From: Microvirga mediterraneensis
GTDB taxonomy: Bacteria > Pseudomonadota > Alphaproteobacteria > Rhizobiales > Beijerinckiaceae
Assembly: GCF_013520865.1 (NCBI RefSeq)
Contig: NZ_JACDXJ010000001.1
Coordinates: 310,001-374,000 of the forward strand
DNA: 64,000 nucleotides
Reading direction: 5' to 3'
The notes under the pieces are model-generated. The model had not been told where the DNA came from. It saw only the letters and a list, made by a program, of their open reading frames with translations, and did not search any database. The position numbers were made by a program, and so were the translations under genes. Position 1 is the first letter of the stretch. Every line of letters begins with the position of its first letter. Positions 44,498-53,868 of the stretch are shown here, piece after piece.

Positions 44498-45736
44498 ATG
44501 ACGGCAACGGATCCCGATCGGGGGAGTTCCCTTTTGCCCCTCGCGGAGGGTAGAAGGGCGAAACCGTTTCATCTGGATGATCCCTTGTCTTCCTTGTCCA
44601 AGCCTGACGTCCAGGGCCGCAAGCTCGTCTTCGTGGTCACCGAGGACTGGTTCTTCGCCTCACACTTCCTGCCCATGGCCAGGGCCGCGCGCGAACTTGG
44701 GCTCGCCGTGACGGTCGTGACTCGGGTGCGCTCGCACCGGGACGCGATCGAGGCCACGGGCGCCAAAGTGATTCCGCTCGAAGCCGAACGGCGCAGCCTG
44801 AACCCCATGGCGGCGGGCTATGCCGCCGGACAGCTGGCTGCGATCCTGAAGAGCGAGAAGGCGGATCTCGTCCATTGCATCGCTCTCAAGAGCATCCTGG
44901 TCGGGGGCTTCGCCGCCGCCATGGCGGGCATCCCCCGCCGGGTCTATGCCCTGACCGGTTCCGGCTTCCTGGGCGCGCGCACGGACATGGTCGCGCGCCT
45001 GTCGCAGCGGGCGGTGCGCCTGCTCGTGCGCTGCCTGGAGACGGGCAAGACCCATTTCGTCTTCGAGAACACGGATGATCCGAAGCTCCTCGGCCTCGAC
45101 CCGGGGAGCGACCGGGTCACGATCCTCGGCGGTGCCGGCATCGATCCGGATCGTCTCAGGCCCAGCCCCCTGCCCCCGGAGCCGCCGCTCAAGGTCGCGG
45201 TGGTGGCCCGCATGCTCTGGTCCAAGGGAATCGACGTGGCCGTGGAGGCCGTGCGAACAGCGAGGGCGAGGGGCGCGGCCGTCGAGCTGTCCCTCTACGG
45301 CGCCCCCGATCCCTCGAACCCAAAGGCGATTCCCGAGGAAACCCTGAAGGCCTGGAGCGCCGAGCCGGGCATCTCCTGGTATGGGGCGACCAGGGACGTG
45401 GCCGCCGTCTGGCGCGATCATCACGTCGCCTGCCTGCCTTCGCGAGGCGGCGAGGGACTGCCCCGGTCGCTTCTGGAAGCCGCCGCCTGCGGCCGCGCCA
45501 TCGTCACCACGGACGTCCCCGGGTGCCGCACCCTGGTGCGGGACGGCGTCGAAGGACGCCTCGTCCCTCCCGGCGATGCGGCTGGCCTCGCGGAAGCACT
45601 CACGGTCCTGTCCAGCCGGCCTGATCGCGTCGCCCTCATGGGCGAGGCCGCCCGTGCCCGGGTTCTCGACGGATTCACGGAGCGGGACGTCGTCGACAGC
45701 GTCAAACGGCTCTACCGCTCCATGCTGGCCGCATGA
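44498..45736 (+). CDS. GT4-family glycosyltransferase
   Basis: About 412 residues with a GT-B fold. An N-terminal acceptor domain (LVFVVTEDWFFASHFLPMAR) precedes a C-terminal nucleotide-sugar domain (LKVAVVARMLWSKGIDVAVEA, then LPSRGGEGLPRSLLEAAACG). This is typical of capsule, LPS or exopolysaccharide transferases. No strong SD marks the ATG at 44498, and TTG codons at 44585 or 44594, closer to the conserved fold, could be the real start. The stop overlaps the next gene by 4 bases (ATGA). Confidence 0.85.
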   Translation: MTATDPDRGSSLLPLAEGRRAKPFHLDDPLSSLSKPDVQGRKLVFVVTEDWFFASHFLPMARAARELGLAVTVVTRVRSHRDAIEATGAKVIPLEAERRSLNPMAAGYAAGQLAAILKSEKADLVHCIALKSILVGGFAAAMAGIPRRVYALTGSGFLGARTDMVARLSQRAVRLLVRCLETGKTHFVFENTDDPKLLGLDPGSDRVTILGGAGIDPDRLRPSPLPPEPPLKVAVVARMLWSKGIDVAVEAVRTARARGAAVELSLYGAPDPSNPKAIPEETLKAWSAEPGISWYGATRDVAAVWRDHHVACLPSRGGEGLPRSLLEAAACGRAIVTTDVPGCRTLVRDGVEGRLVPPGDAAGLAEALTVLSSRPDRVALMGEAARARVLDGFTERDVVDSVKRLYRSMLAA

Positions 45737-46383
45737 TTCCCGATCCCGCCGCCTTCATCCGGTCCGAAACCCGCCTTCGTCCCGTGCCCCATGCGCCGGA
45801 AATCTCCCTGCATGTGGCCGACGAAGCGACGGAGCTTTGGCAGAAGACCGAGGAGGAACTGGGCGAGATCGGCCTGCCGCCCCCTTTCTGGGCCTTTGCC
45901 TGGGCGGGCGGACAGGCGCTCGCCCGCTACATCCTCGACCATCCGGAGACGGTGCGCGGACGTCGCGTGCTCGATTTCGCCTCGGGCTCGGGGCTCGTCG
46001 CCATCGCGGCCGTGAAGGCCGGCGCCACGGAGGTGACCGCCTGCGACATCGATCCCTTCGCCATCGCGGCCATGGACATCAATGCGGCGGCCAACGGCGT
46101 TTCGATCACCCCGCTCCAGGCGGACATCGTCGGAGAGGACAGAGGCTGGGATACGGTGCTGGCCGGCGACATCTGCTACGAGCGCGACCTCGCCGAGCGG
46201 GTGATCCAGTGGCTGTTCGCCTTGAGCGAGAGGGGCGCGACGGTGCTGATCGGCGATCCCGGGCGCAGCTATCTGCCCAAAGACCGACTGGAAATTCTTG
46301 CGGACTACGAGGTTCCGGTGACCCGCACGCTCGAAGACGCCGACATCAAGAAATCCAACGTCTGGCGCTTCCGGCAACCCTGA
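45733..46383 (+). CDS. Class I methyltransferase, ETF-beta lysine methyltransferase homologue
   Basis: This 216-residue seven-strand methyltransferase has the SAM motif I VLDFASGSGLVAIAA and acidic loop ACDIDPFA. The post-II motif GDICYERDLAERV and the ending LIGDPGRSYLP are typical of METTL20/ETFBKMT proteins. The Agrobacterium homologue methylates the electron-transfer flavoprotein beta subunit. The same substrate is expected here but no etf genes are in the window. It is translationally coupled to the glycosyltransferase. Confidence 0.82.
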   Translation: MIPDPAAFIRSETRLRPVPHAPEISLHVADEATELWQKTEEELGEIGLPPPFWAFAWAGGQALARYILDHPETVRGRRVLDFASGSGLVAIAAVKAGATEVTACDIDPFAIAAMDINAAANGVSITPLQADIVGEDRGWDTVLAGDICYERDLAERVIQWLFALSERGATVLIGDPGRSYLPKDRLEILADYEVPVTRTLEDADIKKSNVWRFRQP

Positions 46384-46435
46384 TCCCGTTCTTTCGGAGC
46401 GATTTCTTATTTGAGCGGATTGCCTCTTCAAATGA

Positions 46436-46456
46436 GTAGTGTTATAACCTATATGA
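46436..46456 (+). promoter_or_regulatory. Possible Zur box upstream of the zur-like gene
   Basis: AGTGTTATAACCTATATGAA contains the perfect palindrome GTTATAAC, close to the TGTTATAATATAACA core of bacterial Zur sites. The right half is degenerate. Position about 75 bases before the regulator's start would suit autoregulation. Confidence 0.35.
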
Positions 46457-46527
46457 ATGAAGTGGATCCACCTCTCGGACGCGGAGGCCACGGAACATTC
46501 GACAGCGATTGAACGAGGACCTACCCG

Positions 46528-47043
46528 ATGGCTCATTCGCCTTCTCTTCCGCAGGAACTACCCTATGGCGGCGCTCCGGTTCACGCTTCCGGAACCTCCG
46601 AGAAGACGAAACAGGCCCTGGCCCTGTCGGAGGCCCTCTGCCGGGCCAAGGGAGCGCGCCTGACGCCGATCCGCCGCCGTGTCCTCGAGGTGTTGCATGG
46701 CGCCGACAAGCCGCTTGGGGCCTATGACCTCGTGGATTTGCTCGGATCGCACGCACGGCGCATGGCTCCGATCACCGTCTACCGCGCCCTGGATTTCCTC
46801 ATCGGGCAGGGTCTGGTGCATCGGCTGGCGAGCCTGAACGCCTATATCGCCAGTTCCGAGGTTTCCGCGAGTCGAGGTCCCTCGGCCTTTCTGATCTGCG
46901 AAGGCTGCGGGGACGTCACCGAAATCACGTCTCCGGACGTGGCTGAGACCGTGCTCAAGGTCCTGCAGGAGCAGGGCTACCAGCCTCGTACGAGGATCCT
47001 GGAGATCGCCGGACGCTGCACCCATTGCCAGGACGCTCACTAA
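46528..47043 (+). CDS. zur: Fur-family metalloregulator, Zur type
   Basis: This 171-residue winged-helix regulator has a DNA-binding region with RLTPIRRRVLEVL and APITVYRALDFLIGQGLVHRL. Two CxxC pairs (LICEGCGDV, RCTHCQDAH) form the structural zinc site. The sequence around the sensing site lacks the His-rich HHDH of Fur, and the overall pattern is that of Zur. It should repress zinc uptake genes when zinc is plentiful. No znuABC is in the window. GAGGA lies 9 bases before the ATG. Confidence 0.88.
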   Translation: MAHSPSLPQELPYGGAPVHASGTSEKTKQALALSEALCRAKGARLTPIRRRVLEVLHGADKPLGAYDLVDLLGSHARRMAPITVYRALDFLIGQGLVHRLASLNAYIASSEVSASRGPSAFLICEGCGDVTEITSPDVAETVLKVLQEQGYQPRTRILEIAGRCTHCQDAH

Positions 47044-47130
47044 GGCGCTCCATTAAGCCGCGCTTGACGAAGAAGGCTTTTGGCATCAGCTAAACGGCGG
47101 CAGCCCGGAGCTGCTGTCGTGGATTGCAGC

Positions 47131-48417
47131 ATGTCCTTCATCTCGTCTCCCGAGACCTCCTCCGCCTCCGAGAGCCTTGCCGGTCCGGCCCCACGCCACC
47201 GCACCGTAGGGGTGCGCGTGGGCTCCGTCATGGTCGGCGGCGGCGCGCCGATCGTCGTCCAGTCGATGACCAACACCGATACGGCGGACGTGGACGCGAC
47301 CGTGAAGCAGGTCGCCGCGCTCGCCCGGGCGGGCTCGGAGATCGTGCGGATCACCGTGGACCGCGACGAGGCCGCCGCCGCCGTGCCGAAGATCCGCGAG
47401 AGGCTCGACCGGCTGGGAATCGACGTGCCGCTCGTCGGCGACTTCCATTATATCGGCCACCAGCTCCTCGCCGATCACCCCGCCTGCGCCGAGGCTCTGG
47501 CCAAGTACCGCATCAATCCCGGCAATGTGGGCTTCAAGGAGAAGAAGGACCGGCAGTTCGGCGCCATCGTCGAGCAGGCGATCCGGTACGGCAGGGCGGT
47601 GCGGATCGGGGCCAATTGGGGCTCCCTCGACCAGGAGCTGCTGACCCACCTGATGAACGAGAATGCGGCCTCGGCGAACCCTCGCGACATGCGCTGGGTC
47701 ACCCGCGAGGCCATGATCCAGTCCGCCCTGCTCTCCGCCGCCCGCGCGGAGGAGATCGGCCTGGGGAAAGACCGGATCATTCTCTCGGCCAAGGTCTCGG
47801 CCGTGCAGGATCTCATCGCCGTCTACCAGGATCTCGCCCGCCGGTCCGATTACGCCATCCACCTCGGCCTGACCGAGGCCGGCATGGGCACGAAGGGAAT
47901 CGTGGCCTCGTCCGCCGCTATGGGAATCCTGCTCCAGCAGGGCATCGGCGACACGATCCGCTATTCCCTGACCCCGGAGCCGGGCGGGGACCGGACCCTG
48001 GAGGTCAAGACCGCCCAGGAGCTGCTCCAGACCATGGGGTTCCGCACCTTCGTGCCGCTGGTCGCCGCCTGCCCGGGCTGCGGGCGCACCACCTCGTCCG
48101 TCTTCCAGGAGCTGGCGCGGGATATCCAGAACTGGATCTCCACCTCCATGCCCGAATGGCGCCGGACCTATTCCGGCGTCGAGAACCTGAACGTGGCCGT
48201 GATGGGCTGCATCGTGAACGGGCCGGGCGAGTCGAAGCATGCCAATATCGGCATCTCGCTTCCCGGAACCGGCGAGCAGCCGGCCGCCCCGGTCTTCATC
48301 GACGGCCGCAAGGCCATGACCCTGCGCGGCCCGACCCTGGCCCAGGACTTCCAGAAGATCGTCCTCGACTACATCGAGAAAAACTACGGCCAGCCCGGGC
48401 GCGATGCCGCCGAATGA
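47131..48417 (+). CDS. ispG: 4-hydroxy-3-methylbut-2-enyl diphosphate synthase
   Basis: This 428-residue MEP-pathway enzyme has an N-terminal TIM barrel ([29 protein letters not shown]). A C-terminal reductase-like domain carries the [4Fe-4S] ligands C314 and C317 (AACPGCGRT) and C360 ([11 protein letters not shown]). It turns MEcPP into HMBPP for isoprenoid synthesis. An in-frame TTG at 47080 with GAAGG ahead could add 17 residues, so the start is uncertain. The downstream prenyl synthase (52.8 kb) uses its products. Confidence 0.96.
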   Translation: MSFISSPETSSASESLAGPAPRHRTVGVRVGSVMVGGGAPIVVQSMTNTDTADVDATVKQVAALARAGSEIVRITVDRDEAAAAVPKIRERLDRLGIDVPLVGDFHYIGHQLLADHPACAEALAKYRINPGNVGFKEKKDRQFGAIVEQAIRYGRAVRIGANWGSLDQELLTHLMNENAASANPRDMRWVTREAMIQSALLSAARAEEIGLGKDRIILSAKVSAVQDLIAVYQDLARRSDYAIHLGLTEAGMGTKGIVASSAAMGILLQQGIGDTIRYSLTPEPGGDRTLEVKTAQELLQTMGFRTFVPLVAACPGCGRTTSSVFQELARDIQNWISTSMPEWRRTYSGVENLNVAVMGCIVNGPGESKHANIGISLPGTGEQPAAPVFIDGRKAMTLRGPTLAQDFQKIVLDYIEKNYGQPGRDAAE

Positions 48418-48613
48418 GGCCGCAAGCGGGGCCATGGAACCTCAGGCGAAATTCCGTTTTTAAGCTAAAGCGCGATGTGCTAGAGAGCGCCGCGCCGGCA
48501 GTGACAGCCGCTGCGCTCTTTGGAAAAATGGGGCGGAGAAGAAGCCGCCCTTCGTCGTTTGCAGGGTGTTTAACCAGAGCCGTCTGCGGGCACGTCCGCG
48601 AAGAAAAGCACAC

Positions 48614-50560
48614 ATGGCAGAACAACAAGCCGTTGCCCCAGGACATGCAGACTCAGCAGCCCCTGAGGCCACTCTACCGGATAGCCATTCCAAGGCGAGC
48701 TTCTGGACCCTGACCCTCGGCGCAATCGGCGTCGTGTATGGCGATATCGGCACCAGCCCGCTTTACGCCATGCGGGAGACGGTGATGGCCGCCACCGGCG
48801 GTCACCATGGAACTCCTGTCCCCCTGACCCGCGAATTGGTGATCAGCATCCTGTCCCTCCTGCTGTGGGCGCTGATCCTCACGGTTTCCGTCAAATACGT
48901 GGGCCTCCTGCTGCGGGCCGACAACAAGGGCGAAGGCGGTTCGCTGACCCTGGTTGCGCTGGCGCAGCGCGCCCTCGGACGGCGCAGTCTGCCCGTGCTC
49001 ATGATGGGCATGGCGGGAGCGGCCCTGTTCTATGGCGATGCCGCCATCACGCCGGCGATCTCGGTGCTCTCGGCCCTCGAAGGCCTGAAGCTCGTCACAC
49101 CGACGTTCGAAGCTTATGTCCTGCCCGGCGCCCTGGCGATCCTCATCGCCCTCTTCGCGGTGCAGAGCCGAGGCACCGGCAAGGTGGCGGCCTTCTTCGG
49201 CCCTCTCACGCTCCTGTGGTTCATCTCCATGGCGGGCCTCGGGCTTTTCCATATCGCCGACGACTGGGAAGTGTTCCTGGCCTTCAACCCATATTACGGC
49301 GTGTCCTTCCTCCTGACGCATCCGGGCACGGCCTTCGCCATCCTCGGCAGCGTCTGCCTTGCCGTGACCGGCGCCGAGGCGCTCTATGCGGATCTCGGCC
49401 ATTTCGGCCGCAACCCGATCCGCGTGGCCTGGGGCACCGTCGTCTTCCCGGCACTGGCGCTGAACTATCTCGGTCAGGGCGCCCTCGTTCTGTCCAACCC
49501 GGAAGCCATCACGAACCCCTTCTTCCTGCTGGCCCCACCCTGGCTGCTCCTGCCCCTCGTGATCCTCGCGACGCTCGCAACCATCGTGGCGAGCCAGGCC
49601 GTGATCACCGGCGCCTATTCCCTGACCCGGCAGGCCGTGCAGCTCGGCCTGCTGCCGCGCCTGGAGGTCCGCTTCACCTCGGAGACGCACCAGGGGCAGA
49701 TCTACCTGCCGCGGGTGAACTGGCTCCTCCTGGCCGCCGTCGTCGGCCTGGTGCTGCTCTTCGGCTCCTCCAGCAGCCTCGCCAGCGCCTACGGCATCGC
49801 GGTCTTCGGCACCATGGTCGTCACCACCCTGCTCGCCTGTCTGGTGATGAGCAGGAGCTGGGGCTGGGGTCCGGTGAAGACCGGGCTCATCATGATCCCC
49901 CTGCTGCTGATCGACCTCACCTTCCTGTCGTCGAACCTGGTCAAGCTTCTCGACGGCGGCTATGTCCCCCTGATCATCGCGGGCATCTTCTTCGTGCTCA
50001 TGTGGACCTGGGTGAAGGGAACCAGGATCCTGTTCGAGAAGACCCGCAAGATCGACGTGCCGTTCCTCGAACTGGTGCAGATGCTGGAGAAGAGCCCCCC
50101 GCACCGCGTGAAGGGCACGGCCGTGTTCCTGACCAGCGACCCGGACACGGCGCCGGCTGCCCTCCTGCACAACCTCAAGCACAACAAGGTCCTGCACGAG
50201 AAGAACGTGATCCTCACCGTCAACAGCGCCGATGTTCCCCGGGTGGAGGACGAGGATCGCGTGAGCCTGGAGAATGTGGGCGATTCGTTCTGGCGCATCC
50301 GTCTGAGCTACGGCTACATGGAAACGCCGAACATTCCGCGCGGCCTCGCGATCCTGCGCAAGCAGGGGTTCAAGTTCGACATCATGGCGACGTCGTTCTT
50401 CCTGTCCCGGCGGTCGATCCGCCCCGCCAGCCAGTCGGGCATGCCGCTCTGGCAGGACAAGCTTTTCATCGGCTTGGCCAAATCGGCGAGCGACGCCACG
50501 GACTTCTTCCAGATCCCGACCGGGCGCGTGGTGGAGGTCGGCACGCAGGTGACGGTCTGA
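48614..50560 (+). CDS. kup: KUP-family potassium transporter
   Basis: This 648-residue inner-membrane potassium/proton symporter has the KUP signature [20 protein letters not shown] after a short cytoplasmic tail. About twelve membrane segments and [18 protein letters not shown] follow. A cytoplasmic C-terminal domain of about 190 residues ends the protein. The start MAEQQAVAP was chosen over a GTG 48 bases upstream. It stands alone after ispG, with 196 bases between, in which I see no recognisable element. Confidence 0.95.
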   Translation: MAEQQAVAPGHADSAAPEATLPDSHSKASFWTLTLGAIGVVYGDIGTSPLYAMRETVMAATGGHHGTPVPLTRELVISILSLLLWALILTVSVKYVGLLLRADNKGEGGSLTLVALAQRALGRRSLPVLMMGMAGAALFYGDAAITPAISVLSALEGLKLVTPTFEAYVLPGALAILIALFAVQSRGTGKVAAFFGPLTLLWFISMAGLGLFHIADDWEVFLAFNPYYGVSFLLTHPGTAFAILGSVCLAVTGAEALYADLGHFGRNPIRVAWGTVVFPALALNYLGQGALVLSNPEAITNPFFLLAPPWLLLPLVILATLATIVASQAVITGAYSLTRQAVQLGLLPRLEVRFTSETHQGQIYLPRVNWLLLAAVVGLVLLFGSSSSLASAYGIAVFGTMVVTTLLACLVMSRSWGWGPVKTGLIMIPLLLIDLTFLSSNLVKLLDGGYVPLIIAGIFFVLMWTWVKGTRILFEKTRKIDVPFLELVQMLEKSPPHRVKGTAVFLTSDPDTAPAALLHNLKHNKVLHEKNVILTVNSADVPRVEDEDRVSLENVGDSFWRIRLSYGYMETPNIPRGLAILRKQGFKFDIMATSFFLSRRSIRPASQSGMPLWQDKLFIGLAKSASDATDFFQIPTGRVVEVGTQVTV

Positions 50561-50562
50561 CG

Positions 50563-50680
50563 CATCGGACCCAAAAGTGGACTTGCACTTTTGGGATCCC
50601 ATCCGATGCTTTCCTTTTGAAAGAGCATCGTGCGGACAACCGGATCCTCTTCTCAGCACGATGCTCTAGGGCCTGTTGCC
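50563..50680. repeat. Palindromic intergenic repeat (GCATCGGACCCAAAAGTGG family)
   Basis: CCCAAAAGTG and CACTTTTGGG form a perfect stem, flanked by GCATCGGA and TCCGATGC. A second arm pair, GAGCATCGTGC/GCACGATGCTC, follows at about 50621-50671. Sequences of this kind are frequent between genes in Hyphomicrobiales. It lies between kup and a GNAT gene and may end the kup transcript. Confidence 0.85.
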
Positions 50681-50713
50681 CTCGAGATCGTGCGATGTCA
50701 GTTTTGACGGTTC

Positions 50714-51259
50714 ATGACCGACATCACCCTCATTCACCCAAGCCTGGACTGGCTTCCCTCCTACGCCGACGCCCTCGCGCGGGGCTGGTCGCCCAACACG
50801 GACCAGGATGTCAGCCGCGAGCAGCTTCTCCAGCTCCGACGCAACCCTGAGCGCTTTCTCCACGACCTCTACAACAGCCCCATGGTTCTGCTGCCGGACG
50901 GCCGCGAGGTGCCGCGTCTTCCGGCGCGCGACTTCTGGATCAGCGACGGGGAATTCTGCGGTCGCATCGGGTTCCGCTTTCAGACGGGTACGGAAGACCT
51001 GCCGGTCGCCATCTACGGCCATATCGGGTACACCGTCGTGCCCTGGAAGCAGCGGCGCGGCTATGCCACGCAGGCGCTTCGCATGATCCTGCCGGTCTGC
51101 CGCTCGGAAGGTTTCTCGCGCGTGCTGATCACCTGCGACGACGACAACGAGGCCTCGCGAAAGGTCATCCTTGCCAATGGCGGCGTGCCCGCGGGCTTTC
51201 TCCCGCACAACCGCCGCCCCGGTCACGCCAAGCTGAAGTTCTGGGTGCCGACGGGCTGA
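50714..51259 (+). CDS. GNAT-family N-acetyltransferase
   Basis: This 181-residue acetyltransferase has the beta4 strand IGYTVVPWKQRRGYATQAL, in which the acetyl-CoA loop is RRGYAT. It is followed by LITCDDDNEASRKVILANGG, typical of this fold. It resembles RimJ/RimL-like or YkkB-like members acting on small molecules or protein N-termini. No neighbour explains its target; it sits between kup and a convergent RTX-protein gene. Confidence 0.82.
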   Translation: MTDITLIHPSLDWLPSYADALARGWSPNTDQDVSREQLLQLRRNPERFLHDLYNSPMVLLPDGREVPRLPARDFWISDGEFCGRIGFRFQTGTEDLPVAIYGHIGYTVVPWKQRRGYATQALRMILPVCRSEGFSRVLITCDDDNEASRKVILANGGVPAGFLPHNRRPGHAKLKFWVPTG

Positions 51260-51323
51260 GCATGAGCCCCGCCCGCTCTTGGCTGCGGTCTGGAGACATC
51301 CTGCGCGCGCTTCGCCTGCCGGT

Positions 51324-52394
51324 TCAGACGATGAAGAAATCGGCAAAGGTCAGGGCCTGCGCGCCCTGCATGACGGCGAATTGGACCGGCGCAAAGGCTG
51401 TCGCTGTGCCGTCGGCGTCGTAATAGAGGGCTCCCGTCGTATTGTCGTAGATGATGCGGTCGGTGGCATCGGCGGCGGCCGTTCCGACATGGAAGGCATC
51501 CTCCGTCAGAGCGCCCTTCGGCAGTGCCGCGAAGATGGAGCTGTCCAGCTGGATCGTATCGGCCGCGCTGTTGTAGCCTCGAATGGTATCGACGTTGCTG
51601 CTGCCCAGGGCGGTGTTGAAGACGAATGTATCGGCACCGCTGCCGCCGGTCAGCACGTCGTTGCCGAGGCCGCCGTTGAGACTATCGCGGCCGCTGCCTC
51701 CGGACAGGCTGTCGTTGCCGCTCCCTCCATCGAGCCGATCATTCCCCCGGCCTCCGATCAAGATGTCGTTGCCGCTGTCACCGAACAGCCGGTCGTTGCC
51801 CGCTCCGCCATCCAACAGGTCGTTCCCCTCCCGGCCGTGGATGCGGTCGTTGCCGCCGAGCCCGGGCAGGAAGTCGGCATCGGCCGTGCCCCTGATCGTA
51901 TTGCTGCTGTCGTTCGCGATCGTAAGCCATTGCCCCCGGATCGCGCCATCCGGGAAGCCCGACGTCGTGGCGTCCGTATAGAAGCCCGCGTCGGACCCGG
52001 GAAGACTCAGGTTGAGAATGCTGGCGAACCCCACGATCCAGACGCTGGCCGGATCCGCCGGATCCCAAGTGCCGCTCAACGTCCAGGATCCATCGCTATT
52101 GGGAGTAATCTGCAGATTGGGGTCTTGGTTAGGATCGATCTGACCGAAAACGAGATCGCCGTTATAGCCTGCCGTACCGAAATGAAAATGGAATCCCGTG
52201 ACATCGTCACTGGTATCGGCCGTCTGTGGTCCAAGGCCCGTTACGGCTCCGAAGTCGAGGCCCTTCACGGTGAACGAGTAGGATGCCGTGACAGCAATGC
52301 TGTCATAGATCACCGTCCCAACAGCTGTCGCTGTTGAATTCGTCGACGGCACGACTTGATCTCCGGTCATGTTAACGCGGAACGCTGTGGCCAT
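51324..52394 (-). CDS. CHRD-domain protein with RTX calcium-binding repeats, likely type I secreted
   Basis: This 356-residue protein has no signal peptide. Residues about 4-155 form a CHRD domain (chordin-like, FRVNMTGDQVVPSTNS ... GFPDGAIRGQW). Residues about 178-256 hold eight or nine GGxGNDxLx nonapeptides that bind calcium in a beta roll. The end has the acidic/hydrophobic look of an uncleaved type I signal (ALTFADFFIV). The PrtD/HlyD pair at 34-37.5 kb is a candidate exporter. The role outside the cell is unknown. The gene is less GC-biased than its neighbours. Confidence 0.85.
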   Translation of the reverse strand: MATAFRVNMTGDQVVPSTNSTATAVGTVIYDSIAVTASYSFTVKGLDFGAVTGLGPQTADTSDDVTGFHFHFGTAGYNGDLVFGQIDPNQDPNLQITPNSDGSWTLSGTWDPADPASVWIVGFASILNLSLPGSDAGFYTDATTSGFPDGAIRGQWLTIANDSSNTIRGTADADFLPGLGGNDRIHGREGNDLLDGGAGNDRLFGDSGNDILIGGRGNDRLDGGSGNDSLSGGSGRDSLNGGLGNDVLTGGSGADTFVFNTALGSSNVDTIRGYNSAADTIQLDSSIFAALPKGALTEDAFHVGTAAADATDRIIYDNTTGALYYDADGTATAFAPVQFAVMQGAQALTFADFFIV

Positions 52395-52838
52395 CTATTC
52401 CTCCCGTTGATCCAAGCCCCCGGGGTAAGAAGCCCAACTGAATGTCTCCGATCGACACGCTCTGCCGATGGTTGGATGCACCTCGTGATTGCATCGTCTC
52501 TTGGTGCCAGGCTGGGAAGATTGTGAAGCAACTCACGTTGTTTTCCCAGGGGAAAGAGCCTGGTAGCTTCCGGGTTACGCCTTCATCGCAAGAGATCGAA
52601 CAGCACGATCTTCGCGTGCAGATCCGCAGGGTAACATTCGCCGTTTTTTGACAGGGTGAGCCTTTCGACGGATGCAACGCTCCCAATGCGCATTCACGCG
52701 ATTACCCATAATAGTTCAATGGCTTAGCTTTCGATGAAGGGATGGACGCGTCTCTGCGCATCAAGGGTTCGAGAAGCCACGGGCGAATCTGACCTGAATT
52801 GGATTCGCCCCAGGCGATCCTGTCGGGCAAGAGCCCCC
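52395..52838. other. 444-base intergenic region, no gene recognised
   Basis: It lies between the start of the RTX gene and the end of the prenyl synthase gene. It should hold the RTX promoter. Short open frames exist on both strands, but none has a good start, SD or recognisable product. GC is lower than average. I see no RNA gene or clear repeat. Confidence 0.6.
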
Positions 52839-53765
52839 TCACACCTGCCGCTCGACCACGAAGCGCACGGCTTCGCGCAAGGTCTGGGCCGGCGGCCCGA
52901 ACTCGTCGAGAGCGCTCTCGGCCTTCTCCACGAGCTGCCGGCACTCGCGCTGGGCGCCCTCCATCCCGAGCAGGTCGACCAGGGTGGCCTTGCCTTTCTC
53001 CTGATCCTTGCCGGTGCGCTTGCCGAGGGCTTCCGGGGTCGCCTCCCGGTCGAGAATGTCGTCGGCGACCTGGAAGGCCGCCCCGAGCGCGCGCCCGTAT
53101 GCGACGAGCTTGCCGCGCGCCGCCGCGTCGGCCTGTCCCAGGATGGCACCCGCCTCGACCGAGAAGGTGAGGATCGCACCGGTCTTCATCATCTGGAGCA
53201 GCCGCACGTCGGCCTTTCCCATCTCGACGGCTCCGTAACGTCCCTCGGCGGTCAGGTCGAGCAGCTGCCCTCCGACCATGCCGCCCGGGCCCGAGGCTCG
53301 GGCGAGGCCGAGCACGAGGTCCGAGCGGATAGCCGCATCCCCGGCCGTCGCCGGATCGGCGAGGACCTCGAAGGCGAGGGTCTGAAGGGCGTCGCCCACC
53401 AGGATGGCCGTGGCCTCGTCATAGGCCCTGTGGACGGTCGGACGCCCCCGGCGCAGGTCGTCGTCGTCCATGGACGGCAGGTCGTCATGGACCAGGGAAT
53501 AGCAATGCAGGAGCTCGACCGCGCAGCCCGCCCTGAGCGCCCCCTGCCCTTCCACGCCACAGAGACGTGCCGCCTCGATGGTCAGGAAGGGGCGCAGGCG
53601 CTTGCCGCCTCCCAGGACCGCGTGACGCATGGCGGCCATGAGGCGCGGCGGACGGGCAAGCTCGCCGGGAGCCGCTTTGTCTGATAGCAAGGCTTCGAGA
53701 CTTGCTTCGACAACCTTCGCGGCGTCGGAGAGCCGTGTGGTGAAAGAGCTGGTGGATGGCGTCAT
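52839..53765 (-). CDS. ispA: Short-chain polyprenyl diphosphate synthase (farnesyl diphosphate synthase type)
   Basis: This 308-residue all-alpha prenyltransferase has the GGGKRLRP motif, the first Asp-rich motif LVHDDLPSMDDDD (D94, D95, D100) and the second FQVADDILD. Residues upstream of the first motif (HCYS) fit farnesyl or geranylgeranyl chain length. It condenses IPP and DMAPP from the MEP pathway to feed undecaprenyl, quinone and hopanoid/carotenoid synthesis. The start is divergent from, and 104 bases from, mtgA. Product length cannot be fixed from sequence alone. Confidence 0.92.
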   Translation of the reverse strand: MTPSTSSFTTRLSDAAKVVEASLEALLSDKAAPGELARPPRLMAAMRHAVLGGGKRLRPFLTIEAARLCGVEGQGALRAGCAVELLHCYSLVHDDLPSMDDDDLRRGRPTVHRAYDEATAILVGDALQTLAFEVLADPATAGDAAIRSDLVLGLARASGPGGMVGGQLLDLTAEGRYGAVEMGKADVRLLQMMKTGAILTFSVEAGAILGQADAAARGKLVAYGRALGAAFQVADDILDREATPEALGKRTGKDQEKGKATLVDLLGMEGAQRECRQLVEKAESALDEFGPPAQTLREAVRFVVERQV

Positions 53766-53868
53766 GATGAGCCTGAATTCGGATGGAGCCGCCGCTCCAC
53801 CCGAGGGGAGCGTTGATGAACGAGCGAGGCCGAAATGGACGCTGCGGTCGGGGCGGCCGCGGAGGCCT

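Noticed and set aside
42833..44572. 579-codon minus frame overlapping topoisomerase IB in another frame
   Set aside because: Same strand but different frame; Arg/Gly/His-rich without any motif. Topoisomerase IB has all its catalytic residues.
48674..50659. 661-codon frames on both strands over kup
   Set aside because: Both are compositional shadows of kup, which has the KUP signature and membrane helices.
51640..51850. Periodic DNA repeats that might be taken for a CRISPR or minisatellite
   Set aside because: The period is 27 bases and encodes GGxGNDxLx nonapeptides of an RTX protein on the minus strand. No spacers are present.
52442..52651. 69-codon plus-strand frame in the RTX/ispA gap
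   Set aside because: No SD, no recognisable domain, ordinary composition and an overlapping frame on the other strand. Not supported as a gene.
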